Shown here: positions 8,591 to 17,057 of the stretch, piece after piece
Numbering within the stretch: the first letter of the stretch is position 1
Layout: every line of letters begins with the position of its first letter
Origin: Rhodanobacter sp. Root480
GTDB lineage: Bacteria > Pseudomonadota > Gammaproteobacteria > Xanthomonadales > Rhodanobacteraceae
Assembly (NCBI RefSeq): GCF_001426645.1
Contig: NZ_LMEX01000001.1
Span: 944,755-1,008,754 of the forward strand
Length of the DNA: 64,000 nt
Direction: 5' to 3'
The notes under the pieces: generated by a model
The model's input: the letters and a program-made list of their open reading frames with translations, nothing else
Told to the model about the DNA's origin: nothing
The model's database searches: none
Position numbers and translations under genes: made by a program

Positions 8591-8714
8591 GTGTGGAACC
8601 CTCGCATGGTTTGGAATTCGCCGGGGATGCTTCGATGATTCCATCGCGCTGCATCGTGGCACGCGCATCGGCGCAGCGTTCCAGTGCATGGGCGGCGCCT
8701 CACCCCTGAGTCGG

Positions 8715-8890
8715 TGCCGTCCACGAACGATACGCCTGATTCGCGTGGCTCGCGATACTGTCCTCGACAGCTTTTCTCCGGAAGGCGGGGCGCGGCTGCC
8801 ACCGTTCGGGATGGCAGTGATGGCCGGGCTTACGGCGGATGGTGGCACGGGGGTGCGGGCATCCGCTTTTGGGTCGGGCATTCGGAGCGG
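8715..8890 (+). pseudogene. Relic of the 3' end of a second ubiM-like gene
   Basis: Read on the plus strand this stretch gives RVAR...GARLPPFGMAVMAGLTADGG...VRASAFGSG. That aligns residue for residue with the C-terminus of the UbiM-like protein at 2746-3963 (RVAR...GARLRPFQMAVMAGLTADAG...MRSAAFQLG). Many nucleotide differences fall at third codon positions, so the copy evolved as coding sequence before it decayed. No 5' part is visible. It lies in the otherwise gene-free 8591-8922 interval. Confidence 0.65.
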
Positions 8891-8922
8891 GTGGTTGCGG
8901 AGGCGGAATGAAGAAATCCGCT

Positions 8923-9714
8923 TCAACAGGTTGAAGAATCGGGAACTCCAACCCTTCGCACCTCGAACCGTCGAAGCACCAACACCACCAGCGGAAACAT
9001 CAGTGCGGTAACAGCCAGGCCCGCATATTCAAAACGCGCGCCTTCGACCACATGCTCAAGGCGAACCACGCCCTGCCCGTCGAAGCCGGCCATGACGCGA
9101 AAGCACATGTTGCCGCCCCAATGGATGCCGATGCTCATCCAGATCGCGCCCGTCTTGAGCACGGTGTAAGCCAGGGACACGCCGAGAACGGCGGAGAACA
9201 GCAGGTTGAACGGGTCGATCCCCTCGTTCCAGCTGTCGTCCAGCGCATACACCGCGGTGGTGATCAGCAGGTACCACGCCATCAGGTTGAAGCGGCGGCA
9301 AAAGGCCAGCCCGTAGCCGCGAATCATCAGGTCGTTGATCGCCGAGGCAAGCAACATCCCGACCAGCGCCTGCCCCAGCATCGGCAGGACAAAACTCCAG
9401 TCGCGCCAACCCACCACCTCGAACTTGCCCATGCCGAAGTACAGCAGGTTCTTCAGCGCCCAGACGCCAAAGCCGATGGCGAAGCCCAAGCCCAGCGAGG
9501 ACAGCCAGCCGGGTGAACGACCCAGCCCCACCGTCTGCATCCTGACGATGCCCAGCCCGAAACGACAAAGCACGTACGCCAACAGGAAGAAGCCCGCCAC
9601 GTACACCAGCCAGACCGGCAACGCGAAACCCACCACCCGCGGCACCAGGTTGACGTAGAGATCGAGCAGGATGAAAACCAGCAGCCAGGGCAAGACAGCG
9701 GCAAGACGATTCAT
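8923..9714 (-). CDS. CPBP-family membrane protein lacking protease residues
   Basis: 263 residues, about seven or eight hydrophobic segments. The overall layout and the closing GIHWGGN motif match the CPBP (CAAX protease and bacteriocin-processing, Abi) family of intramembrane proteins. The first catalytic motif EExxxR is replaced by SAINDLMIRGYG (Asn-Asp instead of Glu-Glu, Arg kept), and the second FxxxH motif reads VYALDDSW with no histidine. It is therefore probably a non-catalytic member. The ATG at 9714 gives the more usual short N-terminus; an in-frame ATG at 9750 is also possible and neither has a clear ribosome binding site. Confidence 0.7.
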   Translation of the reverse strand: MNRLAAVLPWLLVFILLDLYVNLVPRVVGFALPVWLVYVAGFFLLAYVLCRFGLGIVRMQTVGLGRSPGWLSSLGLGFAIGFGVWALKNLLYFGMGKFEVVGWRDWSFVLPMLGQALVGMLLASAINDLMIRGYGLAFCRRFNLMAWYLLITTAVYALDDSWNEGIDPFNLLFSAVLGVSLAYTVLKTGAIWMSIGIHWGGNMCFRVMAGFDGQGVVRLEHVVEGARFEYAGLAVTALMFPLVVLVLRRFEVRRVGVPDSSTC

Positions 9715-9843
9715 GGGGGCGGGATTGGATTGATGGATGGTGGCCGTCATGAGGGCATAGCGACAATTCAGAAATCAGGTCAGCGACGACTTCTAAACCT
9801 CATCTTGAGAAAGTGCCCTTACCCCAATTTTCGAGAACCGGCT

Positions 9844-10560
9844 TCAGTAATCCCAGTGCTCGTTACGCACCGGCAACCGGTTCAGCATGTCGCGGCAATC
9901 ACGCCAGTGCGGCATCCAACGATCCATCAGCGCCACGAAATGCGCGTTGTGGGTCGGTTCGCGCAGATGGACCAGTTCGTGCACCACGATGTATTCGAGG
10001 CATTCCGGAGGCTTCTTCGCCAGCTCGGTATTCAGCCGGATATTGCGTGCGGTGGTGTTGCAGCTGCCCCACTTCGTTTTCATGTGTTGCACGTAGAGGC
10101 GCTCGACACGCACGCCGATAATCGGTTCCCACTTGGCAAGCAGTGCCGGTACGGCCTGCTTCAGCTGGGCGCGATACCAGTCGGCCAGCACGGCTTCGCG
10201 TTTCGCCACATCGGCCCCGCGGCGAACCTGCAGTTTGAGGTGTCGATGGGTCAGCTCGATCGAAGGCGCGGCGTCACGCTCGACGATGCGTAGCAGGTAG
10301 CGCCGACCCCATACGTAATGGCTTTCGCGTTCCAGGTATTCGCGCGGCGTTTCACGCATCTGTTCACGCAGCTTCTTCTGCTGCTGCCTGATCCAGGCCA
10401 GTTTGTTGATGGCGAACAGGCGGATGGCGTCCAGCTCCATCCATGCGGGCGCGGCAATGCGTACCTTGCCGGTGGGCGGATAGACACCAAGATGGATGTT
10501 CTTGATGTCCTTGCGCACCACATCCACGCTGATGCTGCCCAGATCAAGCCGCGTGACCAT
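9844..10560 (-). CDS. YgjP/SprT-type zinc metallopeptidase (DUF45)
   Basis: 238 residues. The C-terminal half contains the zinc motif VVHELVHLREPTHNAHF (HExxH plus a downstream His) and the WGSC..ARNIRLN segment seen in YgjP/UPF0758-neighbour metallopeptidases of the M48/DUF45 group. Such genes often sit at the end of type I restriction operons. Here the ATG overlaps the hsdR stop as TGATG, so it is translationally coupled to the restriction subunit. Its substrate is unknown; a role in HsdR turnover is a guess based on context. Confidence 0.85.
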   Translation of the reverse strand: MVTRLDLGSISVDVVRKDIKNIHLGVYPPTGKVRIAAPAWMELDAIRLFAINKLAWIRQQQKKLREQMRETPREYLERESHYVWGRRYLLRIVERDAAPSIELTHRHLKLQVRRGADVAKREAVLADWYRAQLKQAVPALLAKWEPIIGVRVERLYVQHMKTKWGSCNTTARNIRLNTELAKKPPECLEYIVVHELVHLREPTHNAHFVALMDRWMPHWRDCRDMLNRLPVRNEHWDY

Positions 10561-13500
10561 CAGTATTCCGGCTGTTGCTTGATGATCTCGAAGATGCGCT
10601 CCACCTCGGCCACGTCCTTGAGCAAGGGCATCAACGCCTCGCGCTTGATGTGGTTCTCGCGGGCGGCGTTGCCGCGCCAGCTGGCGTGTCGCTCACGCTT
10701 GACGGCGTCATCGATATCCAGCGCCAGCTTCAACTTCGGATCCGGCAGTGGCAACGGGCCGGCCTCGTCCTGCAGGTTCACCGTGGTCCGCGGCGGCGGC
10801 ACCACCAGATTGTCGTAGATCGCCCGCAGCCCGGCGCTGCGCTTCAACGGCTCGGGTGTGGTGTCTTCATGGCCAGCCTGCACCCTGCCCACGAGGTCGG
10901 CGATCTTCTTCAGATACTCCTCGTACTTGTCCGCCTGTTCCTTGCGGAACTTGATCACCTCGTCCAGCAGCGCCGACATACGAGCGTAGTAGGCGGGGTT
11001 GTTCAGATGCTCCTGGATGATCTTGCTGCGCACGTTGTTCTCGATCGTCTCGGCAATCGCATCCTTGCTGCCCTTGATGCCGTCGGGCAGTTGACTGATG
11101 GCATCAGCCATGCCGCTGCGGGCGATCAGTTCCAGCAGGCCGATATCGTCGAACGGGGAAATTTTTCGCGGTGCCTTCGCCTCGATGTAGGTGTCGATAA
11201 GGTGGCGCATGTCCGCCTCGTACGGTTTCAGGTCCAGCGTTTCGCCGCTGGCCCGGCGAATCACTTCGCGCAGGTCCGTGTAACGCCTGACATCACCCTT
11301 GATTCGCGCAACGTCGATGCCGCTGTAGCCTGCGCCCGCCAGGTCATCGGCGAGGTTGCCGTAGGCGCGCAGCAAGGCCACGGCGGCCTTGTACAGTGCC
11401 ACGCGGCGCGGCTCACGCTCCTTGAGGTGGCTGGCAATCTCGGTGTTGCCGCAGAAATAGCGGATGTAGTCCCGCTCGGCCTTGGGCGGCTCGACCGGTT
11501 CGCACAGCAGCACCAGCGCCTCCAGTGCATCGTCCAGCCGTTCGCGGCCCTTCTCCAGCCGGTCCTGCATCATCACCGCGGGATCGACGTCGTCGTCGCT
11601 GTGATCCAGCTCGGAGGAATACACCTGCAGGGCGCCGGTACCCTTTTCGTTCACCAGTTTCTTGAACAGATCCTTGTAGTCGACGATGTAGCCAAAATCC
11701 TTGTCGTCGCCGTCCAGCCGATTGGTGCGGCAGATCGCCTGGAACAGGCCGTGATCCTGCATCGCCTTGTCGATGTACAGATAGGTGCACGGCGGCGCAT
11801 CGAAGCCGGTCAGCAGCTTGTCCACCACGATCAGCAAGCGCATGTGCGCCGGCTCCTCGACGAATAGCTTCTTGGCCCAGTCCTCGTAGGCTTCGGTCTT
11901 GCTCTTGCCCGGCAGGGGCTGCACAGGTTCCAGCAAGTCGATGTAGGTGTTGTAGATGAACTGCTTGTCGGTATCCGTATTGGCGCCGGTCTCCTCCAGC
12001 GTCACGTCCCGCGCTTGCGGGTTGTAGGAGGTCACCACTGCGCAGCGGCCCTTGAGCGGAGTCTTCTGGAACAAACTGAAGTAACGGCAGGCATCGAGAA
12101 TGCTGCGCGCCACCAGGATCGCGTTGCCGCGCTCGCTGGACAGTCGCGGCTTCACGCTGAAGTCGAACACCACGTCCTCGACCACCCGCTCCATTCGCGA
12201 ACGCGAACTCAGCACGCGTTGCAGCGTGCCCCAGGTCTTCTTCAGCTCGTCCTTCTGCCAGTCATTGAGGCCTTTCGTCTTGGCCTCGAACCACTGGTCG
12301 ATGCGCTCGGGCGAACCAAGCTGCTGGTCGATGTCGCGAGCCTCGTAGACCAGGTCCAGCACCACCTCGTCCGCCACCGCCTCGCTGAACTTGTAGGTGT
12401 GGATGTAGCCACCGAACACTTCCAGGCTGGTCGCCTTGTCCTCCTTCAGCAAGGGCGTGCCGGTAAAGCCGATGAACACCGCGCTGGGCATCAGGGCCTT
12501 CATTACCTTGTGCAACCGACCGCTCTGCGTGCGATGGCACTCGTCGACAAACACGAACAGCTCGCCCACCGTCGGGCTGGGCTGCGACTGCAGTTCTTGC
12601 AGAAAGGCCTCGAACTCCTTGTCCTTCTTGCCGCGCGCCCCCAGCCCGAACTTGTGCACCAGCGAACACAGCAGCCGGGGCGACGTCTGACCCAGCTGGC
12701 GCATCAGGTCGCGGCCACTGTGGGTGCGGTAAATTTTCTCGCCGGCATCGCCGAACACCCGCTCGATCTGCTTGTCCAGCTCGTCGCGGTCGGTGATCAC
12801 CACCACCCGGGCGTACGGGTTGTCCTGCAGCAGCCAGCGGGCCAGCAGCACCATCACGATGCTCTTGCCGCTGCCCTGGGTGTGCCAGATGATGCCGCCC
12901 TTAAGCTCATGGGCATGCTGCTGCGCTGCCTTGATGCCGAAGTACTGGTGCACCCGCGGCACCTTCTTGATGCCGCCATCGAACAGCACGAAATCACGCA
13001 TCAGCTCGATCAGCCGACCCTTGATGCACATCTTCAGCAGGTACTTGTCCAGCTTGTATCGGCTGTCGTCAGCATCGTCTTCCTTCCATTTCAGGAAGAA
13101 CTTCTCCGGCGTGGCGATGGTGCCGTATTGCAGGCCTTCTGAATCGCTGCCGGCAAACACCAACTGCACCGTGCTGAAGAACCACGCGTTGAACGCCGGC
13201 TGCTGATTGGACAGCAGCTGGCGGATGCCATCGCCGATGCTGACCCGGCTGTTCTTCAGCTCGATCACCGCCACGGCGATGCCGTTGACGTAGAGCACCA
13301 GATCGGGCCGCCGTTCGAAACCGCCGCGCAACGTGACTTCCTCGGCGATGGCAAAGTCGTTGGCCGCGGCGTCGCCCCAGTCGATGAACTGGACAGTCTC
13401 GTGCGGGCGCCCAGCCTGGGTCTGCACCGGCACGCCGTAGCGCAGCAACTGGTACACCGCGTGGTTGTTCTCGTACAGCGTGCGCGTAGGGTTGTCGGCT

Positions 13501-13706
13501 TCGGTGTGCAGTTTGTGCAGGGCAATGCTGATCTGCGCCGGGTTGTGGCCCCGGAGGGTCAGCCAGTCCGTCAGCAAACCATCCTCGACTTGGCGGTTGT
13601 TCTCGCGGTCGCCCCAGTCACCGAGATAGTCGTAACCCAGCTCGTCGCGGAACAGCGCGATCACGCGACGCTGCGTCGCCCGCTCCGGCTTGCTGATGTC
13701 GTCCAT
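10560..13706 (-). CDS. hsdR: Type I restriction enzyme R subunit
   Basis: 1048 residues, normal for HsdR. The N-terminal nuclease motif is PDLVLYVNGIAVAVIELK (PD-ExK type) at about 125-142. The SF2 translocase follows with Walker A HTQGSGKS, DECH box (FVDECHRTQ) and TGTPL motif, then a helical C-terminus that docks to the methylase. It cleaves DNA after ATP-driven translocation from unmethylated sites. The ATG at 13706 has a good AGGGGG Shine-Dalgarno seven bases upstream and starts the conserved MDDISKPERATQRRVIALF region; a longer frame to 14129 runs into fic and is rejected. It lies 11 bases after fic. Confidence 0.95.
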   Translation of the reverse strand: MDDISKPERATQRRVIALFRDELGYDYLGDWGDRENNRQVEDGLLTDWLTLRGHNPAQISIALHKLHTEADNPTRTLYENNHAVYQLLRYGVPVQTQAGRPHETVQFIDWGDAAANDFAIAEEVTLRGGFERRPDLVLYVNGIAVAVIELKNSRVSIGDGIRQLLSNQQPAFNAWFFSTVQLVFAGSDSEGLQYGTIATPEKFFLKWKEDDADDSRYKLDKYLLKMCIKGRLIELMRDFVLFDGGIKKVPRVHQYFGIKAAQQHAHELKGGIIWHTQGSGKSIVMVLLARWLLQDNPYARVVVITDRDELDKQIERVFGDAGEKIYRTHSGRDLMRQLGQTSPRLLCSLVHKFGLGARGKKDKEFEAFLQELQSQPSPTVGELFVFVDECHRTQSGRLHKVMKALMPSAVFIGFTGTPLLKEDKATSLEVFGGYIHTYKFSEAVADEVVLDLVYEARDIDQQLGSPERIDQWFEAKTKGLNDWQKDELKKTWGTLQRVLSSRSRMERVVEDVVFDFSVKPRLSSERGNAILVARSILDACRYFSLFQKTPLKGRCAVVTSYNPQARDVTLEETGANTDTDKQFIYNTYIDLLEPVQPLPGKSKTEAYEDWAKKLFVEEPAHMRLLIVVDKLLTGFDAPPCTYLYIDKAMQDHGLFQAICRTNRLDGDDKDFGYIVDYKDLFKKLVNEKGTGALQVYSSELDHSDDDVDPAVMMQDRLEKGRERLDDALEALVLLCEPVEPPKAERDYIRYFCGNTEIASHLKEREPRRVALYKAAVALLRAYGNLADDLAGAGYSGIDVARIKGDVRRYTDLREVIRRASGETLDLKPYEADMRHLIDTYIEAKAPRKISPFDDIGLLELIARSGMADAISQLPDGIKGSKDAIAETIENNVRSKIIQEHLNNPAYYARMSALLDEVIKFRKEQADKYEEYLKKIADLVGRVQAGHEDTTPEPLKRSAGLRAIYDNLVVPPPRTTVNLQDEAGPLPLPDPKLKLALDIDDAVKRERHASWRGNAARENHIKREALMPLLKDVAEVERIFEIIKQQPEY

Positions 13707-13717
13707 GCTGCCCCCTG

Positions 13718-14893
13718 TCAAACGTTTTTCGCAGGCACCGGTGGCGCACTGACGCTGGCCGGAACGAAACCTGATGCTGTCAGCGCCTGAATCACTCCGC
13801 GCAACAGGTAGTTGTTCATGAAGCCCAATACGTACTGCCGCGCACCCGGCTGCACCGGCTGCAGCATGCCGCCCTGGACCATCTTTCGGATCTGGTAGGT
13901 GCGCTGGGCAGCGTTGAGCCGTGGCATCGCCTCGGAAAGATCGGCCGCTTTCACCACCCCCTTGCGGGCAGTCAGTGCGAGCACCGCCTCTTCCTGGGCG
14001 GTGATCCACTGCCGTTCGCGTGCAAGGTTCAGCGCAGGCAACAGGATCTCGCGGGTCAGATAGGCGTAGTCGGCAAGGTTGTCCACCTTGCGCAACTCCT
14101 CCAGCACACCGGACAGCACATAGGTGCACCAGTCCTCCAGCCCCTCGTCGGAGCCTTCGTCGGCACGCGCCAGCATTGTGTAATAGCGCTCGCGATCAGT
14201 GCAGAACACTGCGGCTGGATTCAGCACGCGGCCACCGGTCTGCACCCGGAAACCATACTTGATCAGCAACGCATAAGTGAGCAGCCGCACTACCCGGCCG
14301 TTGCCGTTGCTGAAGGGATGGACCCAGGTAAATCGGTGATGGGCCAGTGCCACCTTCATCAGACCGTACTTCGGCGGATCATCGCGGTTGATGAAGTCCA
14401 CCAGCTCCTGCATGTAGGCAGGTACGTTGATGGCCTCGGGAGGATGATGATCCGCCTGAGCAATCTTCACTCCGCCGGTGCGCCAGGCACCCGGTGTGCG
14501 GTCACCTTCGCGCAGCAGACCTTCCACGGTCATGCTGTGCAACTGGCGAATGAAATGCTCGCTGATGACGGCGTCCGGCGCGATGGCCTGCTCCACCTCG
14601 CGCATCGCCTCTTCGATGTTGCCGATCTCGTGGGCCTCGTCATCGCCATTCCCGGCACCCGTCACCTTGCGCTCGACATAGTCGGCCAGCGTGGTGTGGT
14701 TGCCCTCGATCCGCGCTGACGCCAGGCTCTCCAGCAGGTGGAACACCGCCTTCAGTTGCATGAACACGGGCACCGGCGTGGTGCCCCGCAACTCCAGCCG
14801 GCGCAGATGCTCCAGCTCCGTCAGCACATCCAGCAAGGGCGAGCTGAACGAGGGATTCAGCAAACGGAGATCGTGGTGAACAAAGCGAGCCAT
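13718..14893 (-). CDS. Fic-domain protein within the restriction operon
   Basis: 391 residues. The Fic core motif is [12 protein letters not shown] at 192-203, matching HPFx(D/E)GNGRxxR except that the Mg-binding acid is Asn. The inhibitory helix motif SARIEGN lies at 59-65, upstream of the core, which makes it a class II Fic protein with built-in autoinhibition. A winged-helix-like C-terminus (about 290-370, [16 protein letters not shown]) follows. Fic proteins usually AMPylate target proteins; the target is unknown. It sits between hsdS and hsdR on the same strand, 11 bases from hsdR, so it should be co-expressed with the restriction system. Confidence 0.9.
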   Translation of the reverse strand: MARFVHHDLRLLNPSFSSPLLDVLTELEHLRRLELRGTTPVPVFMQLKAVFHLLESLASARIEGNHTTLADYVERKVTGAGNGDDEAHEIGNIEEAMREVEQAIAPDAVISEHFIRQLHSMTVEGLLREGDRTPGAWRTGGVKIAQADHHPPEAINVPAYMQELVDFINRDDPPKYGLMKVALAHHRFTWVHPFSNGNGRVVRLLTYALLIKYGFRVQTGGRVLNPAAVFCTDRERYYTMLARADEGSDEGLEDWCTYVLSGVLEELRKVDNLADYAYLTREILLPALNLARERQWITAQEEAVLALTARKGVVKAADLSEAMPRLNAAQRTYQIRKMVQGGMLQPVQPGARQYVLGFMNNYLLRGVIQALTASGFVPASVSAPPVPAKNV

Positions 14894-15116
14894 GCGCGGA
14901 GATATCCGTAAGTGCAGCTCAGAGGATCTTTAATTTACCGCACAGTAGCCAATAAAAACATGGGTTTATGAAACTTTAATCCAAGAACTATCTTTACCGG
15001 CACATTTCGTCAAGTGGAATCCTCAGCGACGCCAAGTGCAAAAGACGGACTCAGGGCACACCGACCAACACTTGGCGAAGTGCCCAGCCATCGTCAACAT
15101 GATGAGGCACCCTCAC

Positions 15117-17057
15117 CTATGACGCGAACAGGGCTTGGCATTCCGCCAAGGCGCCGGCGATGCCGGCGTCGGAAAAAGCCACTCGATCAAGCTTCGGTTT
15201 CCACTCCGGATGGTCGTGGATCAACTGCTTCACCGCCCCCGCACTGATCGACTTGCCTTCGCGCCGCAGGTCTTCCACGGCCATGTCCACGGTCGTCAAC
15301 AACTCCAGCTCTTCCGTCTTCCGCATGTGGAACTGCTCAAGCCAGGCCATCACATCGGCGCCATACCACTTCTCGAAATAGGCCTCGGCCTCGGCGATAT
15401 TTTCCGAAACCACGAATCCTTCGTATTTGCCGTTGTGGCGTGTCCGGACATAGCCCTTCTTCAGCGCGATGCCCTCCGGCCCCTTGTAGCGAATGCTGGG
15501 ATCATACGGACCGGCAGCCTTCTTGAGAAAGCCGACAGCCTGCCCTTCGGCATGGCGATGCAGCAGATAGGCCAGCTTCGTGCGGCGCACACGAGCAAGC
15601 GGCCAGTCTTCAGAGCCGAAATGTCTGGTCAGCGCAGCGATCACTACCGCTTCATTGATCTGCGGATTGTGCTTTTTGGTCGTGGCAGCTTGGGATTCAT
15701 TTTTCTTCGGCAGTGGGACGACCGACGATGCCGGCCGAACCAGGCGAATCCTTCCGGTCAGCAGCTCCTGCATCATGCCTTGCTTGAGCTGGTGGGTCTT
15801 GGCGAGGCGGGTTTCGAGTTCGGCGAGCTCGGTGTCCATGTCTGACAGCACAGTGGCGATGGCGGTTTGTTCTGCCTTCGTTGGCGGAGCCAGCACCTCG
15901 AACGAAGCGAGCTGTGTCTTGCCAATCTCCAGAAACGTGCTGCCGGCACATAGGCGTATGAAGCCCTCTGTCTGCATCAGCAACAGGTAGTACAAGAACT
16001 CCACATCAACCTCATCGAACGGAATGAAATTCTTGAAGCCTTGATTAGTCGCGACGGTAGTTACGTTGATCGCACATTCGCCGATTGTTGCGCGCGACGT
16101 CATCACGATTGAGTTCGCCGGTATCAGCTCGGCTGAACTGGATTGCAGGCCCTGCGCCGTGATCTTTCGGTTCGTGTCACTCAGGTACTTTTTACCCTTT
16201 AGGCCAGTGATATCCGTCGGCGTGCACCACAGAATATCGCCATCCCAAAATTGGGATTGAGTCGTGCTGGGCGTGCCGCCACCACGAATGCTCGAAAGGT
16301 CACCTAGCGAATTCGCCACCCAGTCACTGGCAAATCCCGGCAGGCGCTGCTTGCCGGTGAGCAAGGCCTGCATGGTGCCTTGCTTGATCTGGCGCTTCTT
16401 GGCGATGAGCTGTTCCAGCGATTCGATCAGCGCATCCGCATCGCTCAAGGCCTCGGCGATGGCTTGTTGCTCGGCTAGTGTCGGCGGAATTGGTACCTCG
16501 ATCTGTCCTAACGTGCCGCGCGCAATACGTGAGCGTGTGGAACCACCACATCGATCACTGACCGCCGAAAACCATTGACTTGTACAAAAGTACTGCAGCA
16601 GGAAGTACTTATCTGCAATAGCCGGAACAGGCCGAAAAATTGTCACATCAACGGCAGTGATCGCACGCGCGTCATCTAGCGACGGGACGATACAAGCCCT
16701 GCCTGCTGGTTCAGCAAGTCTGCAAACAAGCAAATCGCCTTGGAGCACATCCTTACACCGGAGTTTCTCAAACGACGCTTCGGAAATGTACTTCTTCGTC
16801 TCCTTATCGACGAACCGGCCGATTCCGAGGTTTCCCGTTTGGATCAACCGAATACCCGCGGGAGCGAGAAATTCTGCCTCAATCCAGTCACCGTCATCGA
16901 AACGATCTTTGCTAGAACCAGCTAGTGAAAGCAAAGTAGCAAACTGCCAATCCTCAGGAATCAGCCCCACTTCCGTCTGTTTGTATCCAAGCGACACCGC
17001 ACCGCCCGGCAGCTCAGTCAATCCCGAATAACTCGCACTGGCTTCCCTCACGTCCAT
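15117..17057 (-). CDS. hsdS: Type I specificity subunit with extra C-terminal domain
   Basis: 646 residues, about 200 longer than typical HsdS. The usual plan is visible: target-recognition domain 1 (about 25-192), conserved helix 1 (LAEQQAIAEALSDADALIE, about 194-235), target-recognition domain 2 (about 245-392) and conserved helix 2 (KAEQTAIATVLSDMDTELAE, about 394-440). After a basic linker (450-463) comes an extra domain at 466-646 whose KLAYLLHRHAEG...GPYDPSIRY pattern recalls Panacea/SocA-like domains. HsdS determines the DNA site. The ATG overlaps the end of hsdM by ten bases. Confidence 0.93.
   Translation of the reverse strand: MDVREASASYSGLTELPGGAVSLGYKQTEVGLIPEDWQFATLLSLAGSSKDRFDDGDWIEAEFLAPAGIRLIQTGNLGIGRFVDKETKKYISEASFEKLRCKDVLQGDLLVCRLAEPAGRACIVPSLDDARAITAVDVTIFRPVPAIADKYFLLQYFCTSQWFSAVSDRCGGSTRSRIARGTLGQIEVPIPPTLAEQQAIAEALSDADALIESLEQLIAKKRQIKQGTMQALLTGKQRLPGFASDWVANSLGDLSSIRGGGTPSTTQSQFWDGDILWCTPTDITGLKGKKYLSDTNRKITAQGLQSSSAELIPANSIVMTSRATIGECAINVTTVATNQGFKNFIPFDEVDVEFLYYLLLMQTEGFIRLCAGSTFLEIGKTQLASFEVLAPPTKAEQTAIATVLSDMDTELAELETRLAKTHQLKQGMMQELLTGRIRLVRPASSVVPLPKKNESQAATTKKHNPQINEAVVIAALTRHFGSEDWPLARVRRTKLAYLLHRHAEGQAVGFLKKAAGPYDPSIRYKGPEGIALKKGYVRTRHNGKYEGFVVSENIAEAEAYFEKWYGADVMAWLEQFHMRKTEELELLTTVDMAVEDLRREGKSISAGAVKQLIHDHPEWKPKLDRVAFSDAGIAGALAECQALFAS

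Noticed and set aside
13707-14129. An N-terminal extension of hsdR by 141 residues
   Set aside because: It overlaps the Fic gene in another frame, is low-complexity, and a good ribosome site lies before the ATG at 13706.
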